A stretch of DNA of 64,000 bases. It comes from Oikopleura dioica. Its lineage: Eukaryota; Chordata; Appendicularia; Copelata; Oikopleuridae. Both the position numbers and the translations under genes were made by a program. Positions 22,802 to 34,460 of this stretch are shown here, piece by piece. The DNA is taken from NCBI GenBank assembly GCA_907165135.1, contig OU015569.1, forward strand, positions 744,001 to 808,000, given 5' to 3'. Positions within the stretch are counted from its first letter, which is position 1, and each line of letters starts with the position of its first letter. The notes beneath the pieces are model-generated. The model did not search any database. It saw only the letters and a program-made list of their open reading frames with translations, and was not told the DNA's origin.

Positions 22802-23747
22802 ATGCAGCGTCGGAAATCTGGAACAGGAGAGCTCGCGCCCGGCCGAGCTTGGAGCCAAGCACATCGGCAATACCATGAGCATGCATTCAAGCAGCATCAC
22901 AAGGACGGCAAGCTTCTTCAGCGACAGGTTTTAGTTTCTGAAATGTTCGTTTGTTTCTTTATCGCTGATTTTTCAAGTGCGAGAATCCGAATCGCTTTAA
23001 TCGAGGGCGAAGTCAGGCGATTGTCAAGTTTCACAAACAGAGCAGTACTCCCAATCTCAAGTATTTAGTCGCAGGTAATTGTGAGGACATTTTCGGCTTC
23101 AAGCTTTCAAGATGAAAAAGCCGCGCTATACCCCCTTAATCATTTTTTTCTAGGAAAGACGCTGCCGATCAACTCGCGCCCGCACAGCATTCTTGAGCAG
23201 AGCATGGTCGTCAGCACGAAGAGCAAGACTCATTGCTCGCAAGTTCCCATGAAACCAAAGACGAGGCCGAAATCTAGACAATTAGAATCCGTCAAGGACA
23301 AAGTAAAAAGCCACCAAAAGAGTACCAAAGCATCCCAGCAGAAACAGATTAAGGTAGGCCTCGTTTGATTGTTGTTGAGTTTTCTAGCGTGGGTTAAGAA
23401 ACAAATCTCCTTCCCTGGCTTTCCCTGGACGACGCAGAAGGCGGAGGACTGGGCCACGCCGCCGCAAGTGGTGTTTTTGGAAGGGCCGCGAAGAGCCAAA
23501 TCGGAAATGAAGAACCACATTTTCACTCCGCCGACGCGGCGACCCTCTACGACTGTTTACCAGAAACCCATACAGGTACTGACCGCATAGCATGTCACAT
23601 GCCACGCACTCCTGACCTTTTGATAACTAATTCGAATAGCCTAGTAAGTCGAGGGCGGCTAAAGTCGAAGACTGGTTGAATCGGAACACCTTCCAATGCC
23701 GCGAGTCCAAGCTCGACCTTCGTCACGCCTGGTCCGAGAAGATCTAA
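22802..23747 (+). CDS. basic protein, unrecognised
   Basis: Five exons (22802-22927, 22978-23074, 23154-23353, 23399-23575, 23640-23747) with matching phases give 235 residues. The protein is rich in lysine, arginine, glutamine and serine (KTRPKSRQLESVKDKVK, STKASQQKQIKKQ), contains FTPPTRRPSTTVYQKP and ends LDLRHAWSEKI. No membrane segment or signal peptide is visible. Composition suggests a cytoskeletal or nucleic-acid-binding role, but I recognise no family. The start is the ATG at 22802; an in-frame TTG nine bases upstream is not used. Confidence 0.7.
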
Positions 23748-24132
23748 CCCTCTTTTCTTGCGAGATCCTGCGAAGATCATCATGTATATATTAATATTTA
23801 AGAGCTCCTTTAATTAAACTTTAAAAGTTAAAAGAAACAATACCGGTAATCGGGAGCGGGGATGTCCAAAAAGACACAACTCCGTCTCCTGTAGAGTGAG
23901 TCCTTGTTGATTTCAAATCGTATCTTTGTTTATTTAGGTACAGAAAATAAGAGAGAGGATGACAGAAATTGAAGTTTTTCATTAACAGTAGTCGAGAATT
24001 CACTTTTTTTCACCAAGTTTAGCACCAGCTACGAGACAACAGCTACTTTGTCGTAATTTGGATCCTTCAGTATTGATGTAGAGCGGCTTAAATTTTCGGT
24101 TAGTACAGGTTTTTGCAGACTAAACAAGGTAT
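23748..24132. other. convergent 3' spacer
   Basis: Between two genes pointing at each other. AT-rich 3' untranslated sequence; no gene seen. Confidence 0.5.
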
Positions 24133-24679
24133 TTACGAGGGAATAGCGGGATTGCGCTGAATGCGAGAGTATCCATCGTCCGCGCTTTTGGCTCTTTTGG
24201 CAGGCTCTTTTTCGTCTGGCGAAGGTTTTGGGAGACGAAAGACGTTGGAGCCGTGCTCGAGGAAAACGTCGTCGTTTTCGTCTTCCGAGTTGTTGTTGTT
24301 TGTTTTGTTGGTTTGGTCGACGAATGTAGATTTAGAGCGGATAGGTGACTTGAGCGGTGTTGATGGGGCAGCCTTGTTAGTGGTGCAAGAGAAGGCGCGA
24401 GTGCGGTGATGATTGGCGCTGTTTTTGCTTGGGTCGGGCAGCGGTTCGCTCAAGATGCGGGAAGAGGAGGCCCGCAGATCGCTTGTCAGCGAAGAGTTTG
24501 TAGAAAGCCGAACGTAGCCTAGAATAAAGTTAAATACAAAGTTGACTGTATGTTGATTACTTACCTTCTTCTGTATCTGTTCGAAAGCGAATCTCCTGCT
24601 CTTCTTCAATCCCGTTCACGCCTGGGTCCGGCTTCCCAACAGTCCCGGGCGGAGAAGATTTTTGACATACAGCTCCCAT
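24133..24679 (-). CDS. small protein with probable N-myristoylation site, unrecognised
   Basis: Two exons (24679-24565, 24518-24133; phase 1) encode 166 residues. The N-terminus MGAVCQKSS has Gly2 and Cys5, the pattern for myristoylation plus palmitoylation, so membrane anchoring is inferred. The rest is hydrophilic and probably disordered: a serine-rich stretch, a proline-directed SPIRSKSTF segment, an acidic SEDENDDVFLEHG stretch and PKPSPDEKEP near the end. No known domain. Confidence 0.7.
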
Positions 24680-24942
24680 TATAAGTTTTAGTAGCCTGTG
24701 TTTAGGCATTTATCATTGTTTTCTGAAAAAGTACTTTTTAGTAGTTGATAAGTTTACGAATTGTTATTTGAACTGTATGAGCTTGAATAGAGAAATTGCA
24801 CTTAGGTACCATGATATGTAAAAATATACAGTAATAAAGTAAAACGAGAATAGAACTTTAGTGGATATTTGGATCTGGAGTGCAGCATTGACTTTTATGA
24901 GGTTTTCTGCATTGAAAAACGATTTTGAATTCATAAAATTTG

Positions 24943-26576
24943 TCATAAATAAAATTGAAAATCCTTCCTTGGTGGCTTATCCCAATCATAAATGTAGCCC
25001 GCTTTTTTCTGAACTTCCTCTTTGCAAATTTTACCATGCCGCTTGAGCAGGTTCCATTTCTCTGTAATCATTTCTGGCGTCTGTTTATGAGTGACGATGT
25101 AGCTGTTTGAGCAGCCTCTTGAGGTCGCCTCTGTATCAAATTCAACCATGTGGACTCTGTTGAGCGGTAAGGGACCGAGCCAGCCTCCGACACTTACGTC
25201 CTCGTTGTTCCAAATCGAAAGGCTGAATTTCAAAAATGGTCTTTGTTGATTTCAAGAAAGAGAAAAAGTTTATTTTTAGCGAAAAATCTTGAGTGAAAAG
25301 AAATAAAACTCTCTCCCTCTTAATTAATAAGATGCGAGATGCGCAGGATCTCCCTAATTTCGACAAGCGCTCGCCCCGATAACCAGCAGTGATTGCGTGG
25401 GGCCAAACACTCACCTGGGCCTTACATTGTTGAAGAAAAGGGCCAGTTGACGCATCTATCACTATAAACTTCAAAGATAGAAGTAGCTCGAAAATCAAAG
25501 CGGACATTATATTCTAGTAAGTTTTATGCATGTTCCTAGGCTAGACAATTTCGGCACTCTTATAAGATTGAAAATAAATCGCCTATCCGTGGCTACATAC
25601 CTTTCAAAATTTCGACCGATGAAAGTGTAAGCATCCTTCCCTAAAACGTAACCACCGCCTCTGGCATTGGGCAAATAGTAGTCGCAAATTTTCCAGTTGG
25701 GTTCGGCCCATGGTCCACTCTTTTTCACCCTTGCACGACCGGAGAAGTATCCCATGTACAGGTCCGAGCCGTGCTTTTTCAACTCAGGAATCAATCTGGC
25801 TAGATCAACGAAAGTGTCTTCATCCGCTTTTGGCAGGGTTTTTTAAATAGGAGACTCATCAATTCTTTTCCACGAAATAAGCGACTAGTCTTTGAAGAAC
25901 AACTTCCAAAACCCTTGCTTTTAGTACGAATTCGGCATCAACATTTTCATGAATCCAGACCAGCGAGAGACCGACTTTCTGTGTGAGTGCGTGGTACGAG
26001 TCTAATAGCTCCTTATTAGTCGCCCTTTTTAAATTTACTTGTTTTGTTTCACAAAAAAACCTTTGAGCTGAGGCAGCTGTAGCATGTCAGCGCTTGTCAA
26101 ATCTGGAATCACCTTCTCGGAAAGCGCAGCCGTTCCGATAACAAACTTGAAGATGCATTCCGGTGGATCGCAGACTGATAGCTTACATCCAAGTTCGCAA
26201 CTTTATCTGGCGTTTATTAGTCAATTCATAAATTCTATCAGCAATTCAATTAATTGATGGTTTCCGTAGCAAACTGCAGAAATTGTTAACGACGATTAAT
26301 TTAAGAACTTGGCCATGTTTTTCGCAGAACATCCCTTTTCTCTTTGTTATCAGGCGCGGAAACAACAAAAACCGTCAAAAATGCTTTCGATTTTTTTGAT
26401 TTTTCATTATTTTCATCAAGATTGCTTTTCGAACTCCTCGCAATTGAAAAATCTTTGAAAGAACTGACTGCTGCTATTTCATGCGTGGCATAAAGAGCGC
26501 CGAGGTAATAGCCCAACGCAAGAAAAACGACCGCTTTGAATAACTCTATCAAACGATTTCGCAAAAACCGATTCAT
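24943..26576 (-). CDS. B3GALT6: beta-1,3-galactosyltransferase 6 (glycosaminoglycan linker galactosyltransferase II)
   Basis: Five exons (26576-26308, 26200-26061, 26001-25918, 25826-25601, 25222-24943) give 332 residues. An N-terminal anchor (LFKAVVFLALGYYLGALY) makes it a type II Golgi protein. GT31 motifs follow in order: KRDVLRKTWPS, FKFVIGTA, ENVDAEFVLK joined to ADEDTF (the DxD metal site), then KICDYYLPNARGGGYVLG, EDVSVGGWLGP, RGCSNSYIVTHKQ and YIYDWDKPP. The last four segments match B3GALT6 specifically. The enzyme adds the second galactose of the proteoglycan linker tetrasaccharide. Two introns lack GT-AG: 25917-25827 is flanked by AAAAGC at both ends and 26307-26201 by AAGTT. The DxD motif is assembled across the first of these. 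Confidence 0.92.
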
Positions 26577-26994
26577 TAATCATCTAAATCAGTTTTTTTG
26601 AAGAAATATTTCATTTTTTGAATAGAATATATTTTCAAGCAGTGTTTACAGAAGTATTGAAGATTGTAAGGCGTATGATTGAAGAGACGCAGCCTCCAGA
26701 AAAAAAATATCTAGTAACTCACAGAGGCCCTGCTGTAGAAACTTGTGTAGAAAGCCTGAGTCAGGGCCTGAAAGATTTCGAATGAAAAAGATCTTTCAGA
26801 CCCTGACTCAGGTTTTCTGCACAAATTGCCGAGCGCATGGTCTGAAAAGTCGAACTTCTGAGAGCTAAGAAGTAACTAGTGCTACCAGGAGGAATTATAA
26901 CAAAGCCAAAATTAATTATTGCGAATAACTGGTCAAGGACCTCTTCTATCGATAAAATAATCGGCTTTGGAAATAAAGTTAAAGATAATATTCG
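26577..26994. other. spacer between B3GALT6 and the KIAA0319-like gene
   Basis: Contains one short MITE copy; otherwise AT-rich untranslated sequence with no gene seen. Confidence 0.45.
26730..26837. repeat. short MITE family A copy
   Basis: Arms TTGTGTAGAAAGCCTGAGTC and CAGGTTTTCTGCACAAATTG surround a simple AAAGATTTCGAATG loop without GCGGCTT hairpins. Confidence 0.8.
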
Positions 26995-29783
26995 CTACAG
27001 GATTTCTTCCGAAAAGCGCGGCTTCTCGAAGAGCGTATCCGAATCGCTCGTCCCTGGAGCACCGTCGGAGTCGATCAGAGCGACGTGATCGCTCTTTATA
27101 GGTTTCGGCGGTCTTGCTCGCAGTGGGCGCTTCTTCCGTGGACGAGAGAATTTCGACGGTGCTTTTTCATCTTCGTCAGTTTCGGAATCCAAGGCATGAA
27201 GAGCGGCATAGTCCGATCGACGCTTCTGATGCTTCTTTGCTCGCCCGCTTTTCTGTTTTCGCTTTCGTGTTAGCATTATTACAGCGGCTAAATTTGACGA
27301 TAGGCTATTGTTGATTGTTTTTTCAATCTTACCGAGGACACTGATGAGAATCAGAAAAATGGACAGGACCAAGTACACAAGGCTCCAGGCGCAATTCTGA
27401 TACGCCAGCATTGGATTGCGAATCCAGAACTTGTCGCATTCGCACTCTTTCGTCGAGTTGGAGCAAATGCCGTGGCCACTGCAGTCGGAGAGGCAAACGA
27501 GAGGCCTGGCAGTGACAGGATGCCCGCGACAAAATGATTTGAAGCCGCCGCTTGAGACGAGCGCTCCGTCGAGAAAGGGGACGACTTGAGATGTTTCCGT
27601 TGCGTTTTCGAAGATGTCGTATGCTTTTGCGAGAAGCACCAAGTCCGGGGAGTGGAAGGGCTGGAAAACGTGGGTAATAGACACTTTTGTCAATTCAGGC
27701 TCGTTATCCTAAAGATGGTAACTAACAAACTACTTTAAATCATCCTTTACCGCTAAATTAAGCAACAGCTCCGTTTCAGCATCTTTTGACTCCTTTTTCG
27801 TAATCATTGGGCAGTCATAAACGGTGATTTCAATGATAGTATCGATTTCTGGATCCTCGACGACGTTGACAGTGGCGATTTGAGAGTTGGTTTGACCGAT
27901 CTTGTCGGTAACAGTGACGGTGAACTTGTAGGTGCCGATGTTGGCGTTTAAGATTTGAAGGATAGGCGAGTTGATGGAGTTGTTGTAGACGGTGAATCCA
28001 GCGAGGACGGATGGATCAGCCGTCCACGAAAACGAAAGTAAAGAATCGTCTAAAAAAACGTCCTTTTTCGTAATGTTGATGAGGAAAAGCATTTACCGAA
28101 AGAATGAGAGCGCGAAGCGTCAATAGCAAAGTTTGCACGAGGGCCAACCTTTGTTTGCTCTTCCTCGACGACGATAGTCGGCTTTGCACCAGTAGTGACG
28201 TTGACAACGATTTCCACCGAATCTGATAGTTGTGGCTCTCCATCATCCGTCACCGTCAGTTGGTACTTGTAGAGGCCGACTGCGGTGATGTTTGAAACCC
28301 TGGCGATTCTTTGATCGAGCGGATCTACGGTAAGGATCTGTTTTGACGGAGCTTTCTTCCCCGTGGAGAAGAAATACGTCAAACTGTCGCCATCTGGATC
28401 AACGCTGGTGGAGGCGTTGAGGACGAGCTCTTTTGTGCTTGGAATGAAGTAGAGTGCGCTGCCTTCCGATGAAAACATGACGTTTCCAATCTTCATTGAT
28501 AAGTTAAAAGATTGGATAGTTGAGATCAAAATTACCTGGAGTTTAGCTACTGGGTTGTTATTCTTCGCCGGGTCAACGATGATCGTAGCGGTAGTCTGAT
28601 CCTTTTGCCCCTTTTTATCTGCCACGGTCAGGGAGAAATGATAAGTTCCCTTAATTGCTTCTTTAGGAAAACGAGAGCATTGATAAGGAGAAGGTTACCG
28701 GTTTGCGGATGCTGTTTATGGAAAGGCAAGGCTCGTGCGAGCCGGACAGATCGACAACTTCGGGATTCTCATCGTTTTCCACTTCCCAGAGATATTCGAC
28801 TACTTCGTGGTCGTCTGTCGACGAGTTTCCGCACAGTTTAGCGGTGGAAGTCGGAAGCGTGATTTTGAACTCTACAATTTTCGCTGAAAAATTTGAAATT
28901 TTTCGAACTAGGCACCTTTTGGGATGATTACAGCGGTAGGAGGCTCGTCTTTTTCTTCGATAATTTGTAATGAGGCGTGTACTTCCACTTTCTGGTCAGA
29001 GTTATTGTCTGATACGGTCAAGAGGAAAGTAATGTTGGCTGCTTCCGGAGCGACGTCGATTTCCAGCGACGCTTCGTTTTTTATCGCGTCGACGATGAGC
29101 TCCGCTGTGTTGAGAGGAACTTCTTGCTCTTCCCACTTGAACGTTAACGATTCCTGCTCAAGGCTCAATTTATCAATCGATGGAGAAAAATGAAAATGTT
29201 TCAATCAATTGATTTTAGTAGCATCTGATAATAATGAGCCGGGCCTCGGGATAATCCTCGAAATTGATTTCTGGCTGGAGGACGAGATGAGTTTGCGGTA
29301 ATTGCACGACTTTGGGCGGTATATTTACAGTAAGAGGCACTTTTGATTGCATATCATGCACCGTCACATCGAAAAAGGCGGTTTGGTCTTGAAAAAAGTA
29401 ATTAAATCAACAAGCATCTAATTGGCAATTACTAATTAGCACTTACTGTAGTTTGAATTGGAGGTAGACGAAACGAAAAGCGAAAATTTGTACAAGCCAC
29501 TGACGGTTAGACCGCCCTTTGGGATTCTGTAGATTAATGGCTCTTTTGGATCCAGTAGCTCACTGGCTTTGGAGTCTTTGGGAAGAGTTACTGGAGTCCA
29601 TTCGACGTCGTATAGTTGCGGATCAAATAGTTCATTTCCAGTGGGTTCAATATTTCCCGTGAGAACGAAATCTTCATCGTAGGGAAGGGTGATTTCATGT
29701 GGCCCATCGATGGAGATAGTAAAGGGTTCCGAATCACTGTAAACACTTTGCGCCAGGAGGAGAAACAACAAATTTAAAAACAT
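26995..29783 (-). CDS. KIAA0319-like transmembrane protein with PKD repeats
   Basis: At least nine exons on the minus strand; the first is 29783-29454. A signal peptide (MFLNLLFLLLAQSVYS) is followed by several PKD-type domains, each with the pattern LxLxASxSxDPDGD...YxF then GxYxFxLTVTD (STSVDPDGDSLTYFFS, YKYQLTVTDDG, YKFTVTVTDKIG). Near the C-terminus a short EGF-like block (CSGHGICSNSTKECECDKFW) precedes a membrane helix (LVYLVLSIFLILISVL), the order seen in KIAA0319 and KIAA0319L. The basic tail has YAAL, an endocytic YxxPhi motif. In vertebrates the family acts in endosomal trafficking and neuronal migration. The junction near 29226-29180 is unresolved. It lies 128 nt downstream of the vWA-collagen gene. 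Confidence 0.85.
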
Positions 29784-29801
29784 TACGACCTCGTTATCAT
29801 C

Positions 29802-29813
29802 CTGAAAGAACCG
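29802..29813 (-). promoter_or_regulatory. probable trans-splice acceptor for the KIAA0319-like gene
   Basis: The minus strand reads CGGTTCTTTCAG and then only 18 nt of leader before the ATG at 29783. A polypyrimidine-AG just upstream of a start codon with no upstream exon fits spliced-leader addition. Inferred. Confidence 0.5.
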
Positions 29814-29910
29814 AATGTTTTTAATTATCTTGTTGGAAAGAAAAGCGAGAAAGTTTATTTTTTGATTCTTGAACTCAAGCGAAGTGTAGAAAAGAAAGAA
29901 ACAAAAAGAA

Positions 29911-32319
29911 CTAGTGATGGTATCGTTTTCTTCTGAATCTTCGTCTTCTGAATTTGCGCGGAGCTGGTTTCTTTGATGGAACAACGTCGTTGCTCGTTGG
30001 CTGGCGGTAGACTTTGCGGATCGTTGATGGCGCGACTGTTGGTGGGACTCGCACGGAAGGATTGTCTTGATTTAACAAAGTAAAGAGGGAGGGGCTGTAT
30101 TAAGAGTGTTACCAAAAGCGGTCGATTTCTTAGGAAGGCATATCTTTCTATCCAGTTGTTTGCTCTGCGGATAGCTCGGCTGTGAAGTAGTCCTGTCACA
30201 GCGCCCATTCAAATCGCAACTATTCAAACTCATCAAAAGATTATAGCATTTGCAAACGGTCATACTTGCAAGAACACATCTTGTTCGACTCCTTTTCGGC
30301 GATTTTCTTGAACTTGTTCGCGATTGAAGTCGGAACGTTTCCTTTTCGAAAGCTCTCCAGCAGCGATTTCTTGAGTAAGCTTTTGTAAGTGTCGTAGAAA
30401 CTGGATGAGCCCACTCCGGCGCCCGCTGGACCCATGGGACCGCTTCGGCCGCGTTCGCCTTTTTGCCCTGTCGCTCCTTTAGTTCCTTTGGCTCCAGGAG
30501 GGGCCAAACCGACGTCGCCTTCATCGCCAGGATGGCCCATCGGACCCATTTCGCCAGCGGAACCTAAACAGAGTAAGTCCTTTTTCTCCTATCAAAAAGT
30601 ACCAGGATATCCAGCAGGGCCAGGCTCGCCTCTCTCTCCAGGAGCGCCATCGACTCCATCTTCCCCAACTGGCCCTCGAACGTCATTCGGAGCTCTATAA
30701 TCATTTTATTTGTAGGAGAAATAGCAAATCAAGCCTACCCCTGGGGACCTTGAGGACCTTTTCTTCCAGTTTCTCCGATTTCTCCAACTGCTCCCTTTTG
30801 CCCTTTCTCTCCTTTTATCGAGATAAAATAAAGGAGTTACTTGAACTCTATCAAAGTAGATTATTGTAACAAGTCTAAAAATTATACTGTATAATGATTT
30901 TGATTATCTTTTCCTTTTGGCCCATCTGGTCCGCTAGCTCCTCTTCCACCTTTCTGCCCAGTTGCGCCCTGTTCGCCCCGTTTTCCGCAGCATGGTTTTT
31001 GAGCTTCGTCATCTGCGCAATTCTTGACATCAATTTGACAGTCGCATGTGCAGTGCTCCTCGCACTTTTCTGAAAACAGCAACTTAGGAGTTGTTGTGAA
31101 CTTCGTTAATTCTGTTATTCATATTTCTGCAAATAGCTAACTCAAGTATAACTTATACTGTATAAGGTTAAAGCAAAGAAAAAATGGTAGATTCTTTGAA
31201 GAAAAATTGTCGAACCTTCGCAAGGGTCGACGTACTCGACAATCGCTGTTTTCACATAATCTCGATGGCTATCAACTGGCAAGTTGAGGATCGTAGCTCC
31301 ATTTGCGCGCAGTTTGTCTACCACTTCTGCTCTCCAGCAATCCTCCTTCTGTCCCCGATCGCACGCCCAGTTGTTCAATGTCAGCAAATAGCTCGCATCC
31401 GCCTTGTTCTCAAATCTTTCCATCATAACATGGCCATCGCCGCCGTTGCTGATGATTACGTTGATTTTCGAGCTGCAGTGAGCGCCCAAATCCTCGTTTA
31501 ATTCCGAGGACGCGCGGAGAGCTTGATTGGGATTCCAAAAATTGATTTGTTTATTATGTTAGTGTCCTGCAAGAGTCTCCAAATAAAAAGGCTTTTGTGG
31601 AGTGTCAATTCATAGTTTATTTGTAATAGTGATTCAATGTCAAGGTGAGATCACTTGTGTGGAATGTTGGCTTACGAGCGGCTTATAAGCCAAGGAAGTT
31701 CAAGTCATGCGCAACGAAGCGCATGACCTGGTAAGTATCGGGGGCAATTGATAAGCAATAAATGGAGTGGAGACAGTAGGGGACACTACAATTAAAAAAA
31801 GTTCATTTTTAAAGGAAATATTTTCGAATCCATTCCTTGATCAAGGTTGAAAGATCCAGAAGGTCTAAGCGCGTTAACTGCCACTTTAATCTCGTTGAGG
31901 CGAAGGGAAGCGCTAGTTTGGGAAGGATGAAGGTTGAAGATATCTCGTCCGTTAGAATTGATGATCAGAAACGGGTGGAAGCGATGTCGATCGTCGGAGA
32001 GGATCATCTCGTCCACCAGGTTTCCTATGAAGTCTTTCATCAGCCGCAATTCGGCCATAGAATCGCAGCTTTGAAATATCAGTGAGAAAAGAAAGAACAA
32101 TTGGAATTCTTTACTATCCCTTATCATTATTTTCGAAGCTTACCTCGTATCAAGAATGAAATTGACACAAACACCACAGGAAGAGCATTTCTCCTCGCAG
32201 GTGCATTCGGAGCACGGAATCTCCGTACTGTAGCTCGTTTTCTCGATAAAGTTCTCAGCTGCTACAAGCGCAAGCTGTAAGGCCCCGAAAAACAGGAAGA
32301 GCTTATTCCTTATTCTCAT
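29911..32319 (-). CDS. secreted von Willebrand A domain-collagen protein with basic tail
   Basis: Exons in gene order include 32319-32144, 32068-31836, 31521-31216, 31069-30908, 30811 to about 30744, two to three further collagen exons, and a final pair ending with TAG at 29911. A signal peptide (LFLFFGALQLALVAA) precedes CSECTCEEKCSSCGVCVNF, then a vWA-like fold (FILDTRSCDSMAELRLMKDF; KINVIISNGGDG). A cysteine block (CEEHCTCDC) leads into Gly-X-Y triplets (GEQGATGQKGGRGASGPDG). The tail, reached through a 46-nt GT-AG intron that removes an earlier in-frame stop, is cysteine- then arginine-rich (KFRRRRFRRKRYHH). Extracellular matrix role inferred. Two introns, 31835-31522 (GA-AG) and 30907-30812 (AT-AG), are flanked by ATCAAG and AAAAG direct repeats. 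Confidence 0.8.
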
Positions 32320-32726
32320 CTGTCGATTTCCGGGCTCGGGACAGTCTGACCCTCGCCTGTGCCTCAATTGCTGTTTGCTCAAATATTAAATTGGCGATAT
32401 TGAATAAAATTCAAAACGCGCCAGTAACTCTTAAATATTGACCTTTTTGGAGCCACCTGGCATCCATGCTGCACCGCAGACTTCAATTTTTACAAAGAAA
32501 TTTATCATATTATTAAATAGAACGGTGATTTGTTTACTCGACAATCAAATTCGACCAAAAGTGGGCAGAGCTGTATTTTCTTTTTTAACATTTCTAAAAC
32601 GTTTAAAGCATTTCTTCTTAGCAATGAAATATTATTGAAAGAGAATATTAATTATCCCTTTTGGAATGAGACAAGTATCACGCCACAAAATCAATTTTCC
32701 AGGGGCTTTAAAAAGAGCCAGCAAAG
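32320..32726. promoter_or_regulatory. divergent intergenic region
   Basis: About 400 nt between the starts of the vWA-collagen gene (minus) and a small plus-strand gene. It must hold both promoters. No TATA-like motif stands out; no repeat seen. Confidence 0.4.
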
Positions 32727-33204
32727 ATGCATGTGGCAATTTCGCCAGTTTTCACCGCAGAAAATGAAAAAAGCGCCGCGCATTATTTTCCTCTTTTTGG
32801 CCTCTCTCTCGGCCTTATTTACAGACAGCCGAAGAAGAGTGCCTTTGACAACAGGCAAGAGCCCAAACTTTGTCTGGAAATCAACGAAGACTAAACTTCT
32901 TATTCAGTTATTCTGTGAAGAGATTCAATGCGGTAAACTCTTCTCCTTACAGAGAAATGCCAGGAGAAGCAGTCCCGACAGAGGATGAGATTCTGATGGA
33001 CGATCATCCAGATAACTCGGTTTTCAGAAATTTGGAAAACATTTACGAAATGGTGCTAGAAGCGAAAAGTAAAGACGCCCATTTTCTGAGCGTGTTTTGA
33101 TCTTAAATTAAGACGAGGTGGACGATTTAAAAGACGGCGTGACTCAAGAATACGAAAAGATTCTCCGCCGCTACCAGAAACAAGCAGCTGGCGCACTCGT
33201 TTGA
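32727..33204 (+). CDS. small protein, unrecognised
   Basis: Open from ATG 32727 (MHVAISPVFTAENEKSAAHY) through a moderately hydrophobic segment (FPLFGLSLGLIYRQPKK) to about 32875. The frame resumes after an acceptor ending at 32951 (EMPGEAVPTEDEILMDDHP) and crosses a GT-AG intron (about 33069-33112) into EVDDLKDGVTQEYEKILRRY, ending LV at the TGA 33202-33204. AATAAA follows near 33234. The first junction appears to need a GG-AG intron and is not certain. The layout (one short hydrophobic segment and a coiled-coil tail) suggests a small organelle membrane protein, but the family is unknown. An alternative frame from ATG 32764 would give a signal peptide but soon stops. Confidence 0.55.
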
Positions 33205-33422
33205 CAAAGCAAAAATCGTTTATTGTACGAGTAATAAACACAGAGAGATAATATGTACTAACTATAACTTATAGTCTATAACTGTTTACGTAGAAGCAAG
33301 TTTGAGTCCATGAAGATCGAGCAAAGGCCTGCTATAGTCGACTTTGTCTACCACTGTGACTTTTTAAAAGGCTCAAACGATGAATTCTAACTCGCTTGGC
33401 TCTTCCAAGGAACATCTTCTAT

Positions 33423-34460
33423 TCACTTTCGCCCTTTTCCTAATTTAAATCCAGCTTCTTCCTTTTGCTTTGTTGTGGGTCGATCTCGAGCATCGACAAC
33501 CATCGCGCCTCGGGAGAATTTGCCGGCACATTCGACGGCGACGTGGCAGTCTCGGGAGCTCTTGATTGCTTTTCCTTCGACCAGCACGACCGCAGCGACG
33601 AGATCGCAAATGCAAAAGTCGTCGAATGCTTCTTCGTCTATCGGAACTCCCATTCGTTTGCAGCGCTCCCACAGCCATTCTCCCTGAAATAAGTTCAAAA
33701 ACCATGGAAAAGTGAAGATAGTACTTTGAACGTAGTTTGATAGGGATGAAAATCGATCATTTCTTTTTTAAATGTCCCTTCGCGCGTCGCTTCCCAAGTC
33801 ACAATCTTCGTATCAAGCTCTTCCGGTATCTTTCTCAAAACAGTCGCCGCTGCTTCTGGGTCGTGGAAAAAGTTGAACTCGGCCGCAGCAGTCACATTTC
33901 CTCTTCCCCAACTCGTCCCGCCCATGATCGTCAAGGATCTCCACTTTTTCGCACAATGAGGATCGATTGTCATCGCCAGCGCTAGATTTGTGAGAGGTCC
34001 GATCGCCAGCACTGCCAATTCGTTTGCGTACAGTTGGGAAAGCTGGACAATTGCGTTGGGAGCGGCCTCTGCCGGGGATCTCAAGAAAACGCTCTCGTCA
34101 ATTTCTACATCATTCTCAGTGACGTCGCATAATCCATTCCTTCCGTGGTAAAGATGGTGCTTTTTCCAGTCTTCGTCTTCGGCGACGAGCGTTGTATCGG
34201 AGCCAAAAAGATCGGAATCTTATGCTGAAAAGAATATTGAAATTTTTAATTTGAAAATACGAAAATGAAGAAATTGTCTTCTGTACCTGCAGATTATTCA
34301 ACGTAAGAAGTTTTAAAGCATTCTTAGCTCCAACAGAAGCCGGGCAATTTCCATGAACGATGCTGATTCCGACGATTTCGACGTCGTTGCGATTAATAAG
34401 AAACTGCAATGCGCAAATATCGTCCACGCCCGGATCGCAATCAACGAGGACTTTTAACAT
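33423..34460 (-). CDS. inosine-uridine preferring nucleoside hydrolase
   Basis: Three exons (34460-34286, 34218-33725, 33683-33423) give 309 residues. The N-terminal Asp cluster DCDPGVDDICAL binds the catalytic calcium in this family. Later conserved parts are NELAVLAIGPLTNLALA, IMGGTSWGRGNVTAAAEFNF, the HDPEAA segment and a C-terminal DDFCICDLVAA. The enzyme cleaves the N-glycosidic bond of ribonucleosides in salvage; it acts in the cytosol. The length matches the family. The first junction keeps frame only if cut as TA-AG (or as GT followed by an A|G 3' cut), an odd feature shared with other genes here. Confidence 0.88.

Noticed and set aside
30241-30549. Collagen gene ending at the TAA 30241-30243
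   Set aside because: A 46-nt GT-AG intron removes that stop and leads in phase into a cysteine- and arginine-rich tail ending at 29911 with AATAAA after it, a better 3' end.
32764-32991. Start at ATG 32764 giving a signal peptide (MKKAPRIIFLFLASLSALF)
   Set aside because: The frame from ATG 32727 links to downstream exons in phase; the other frame soon stops and finds no partner exon.
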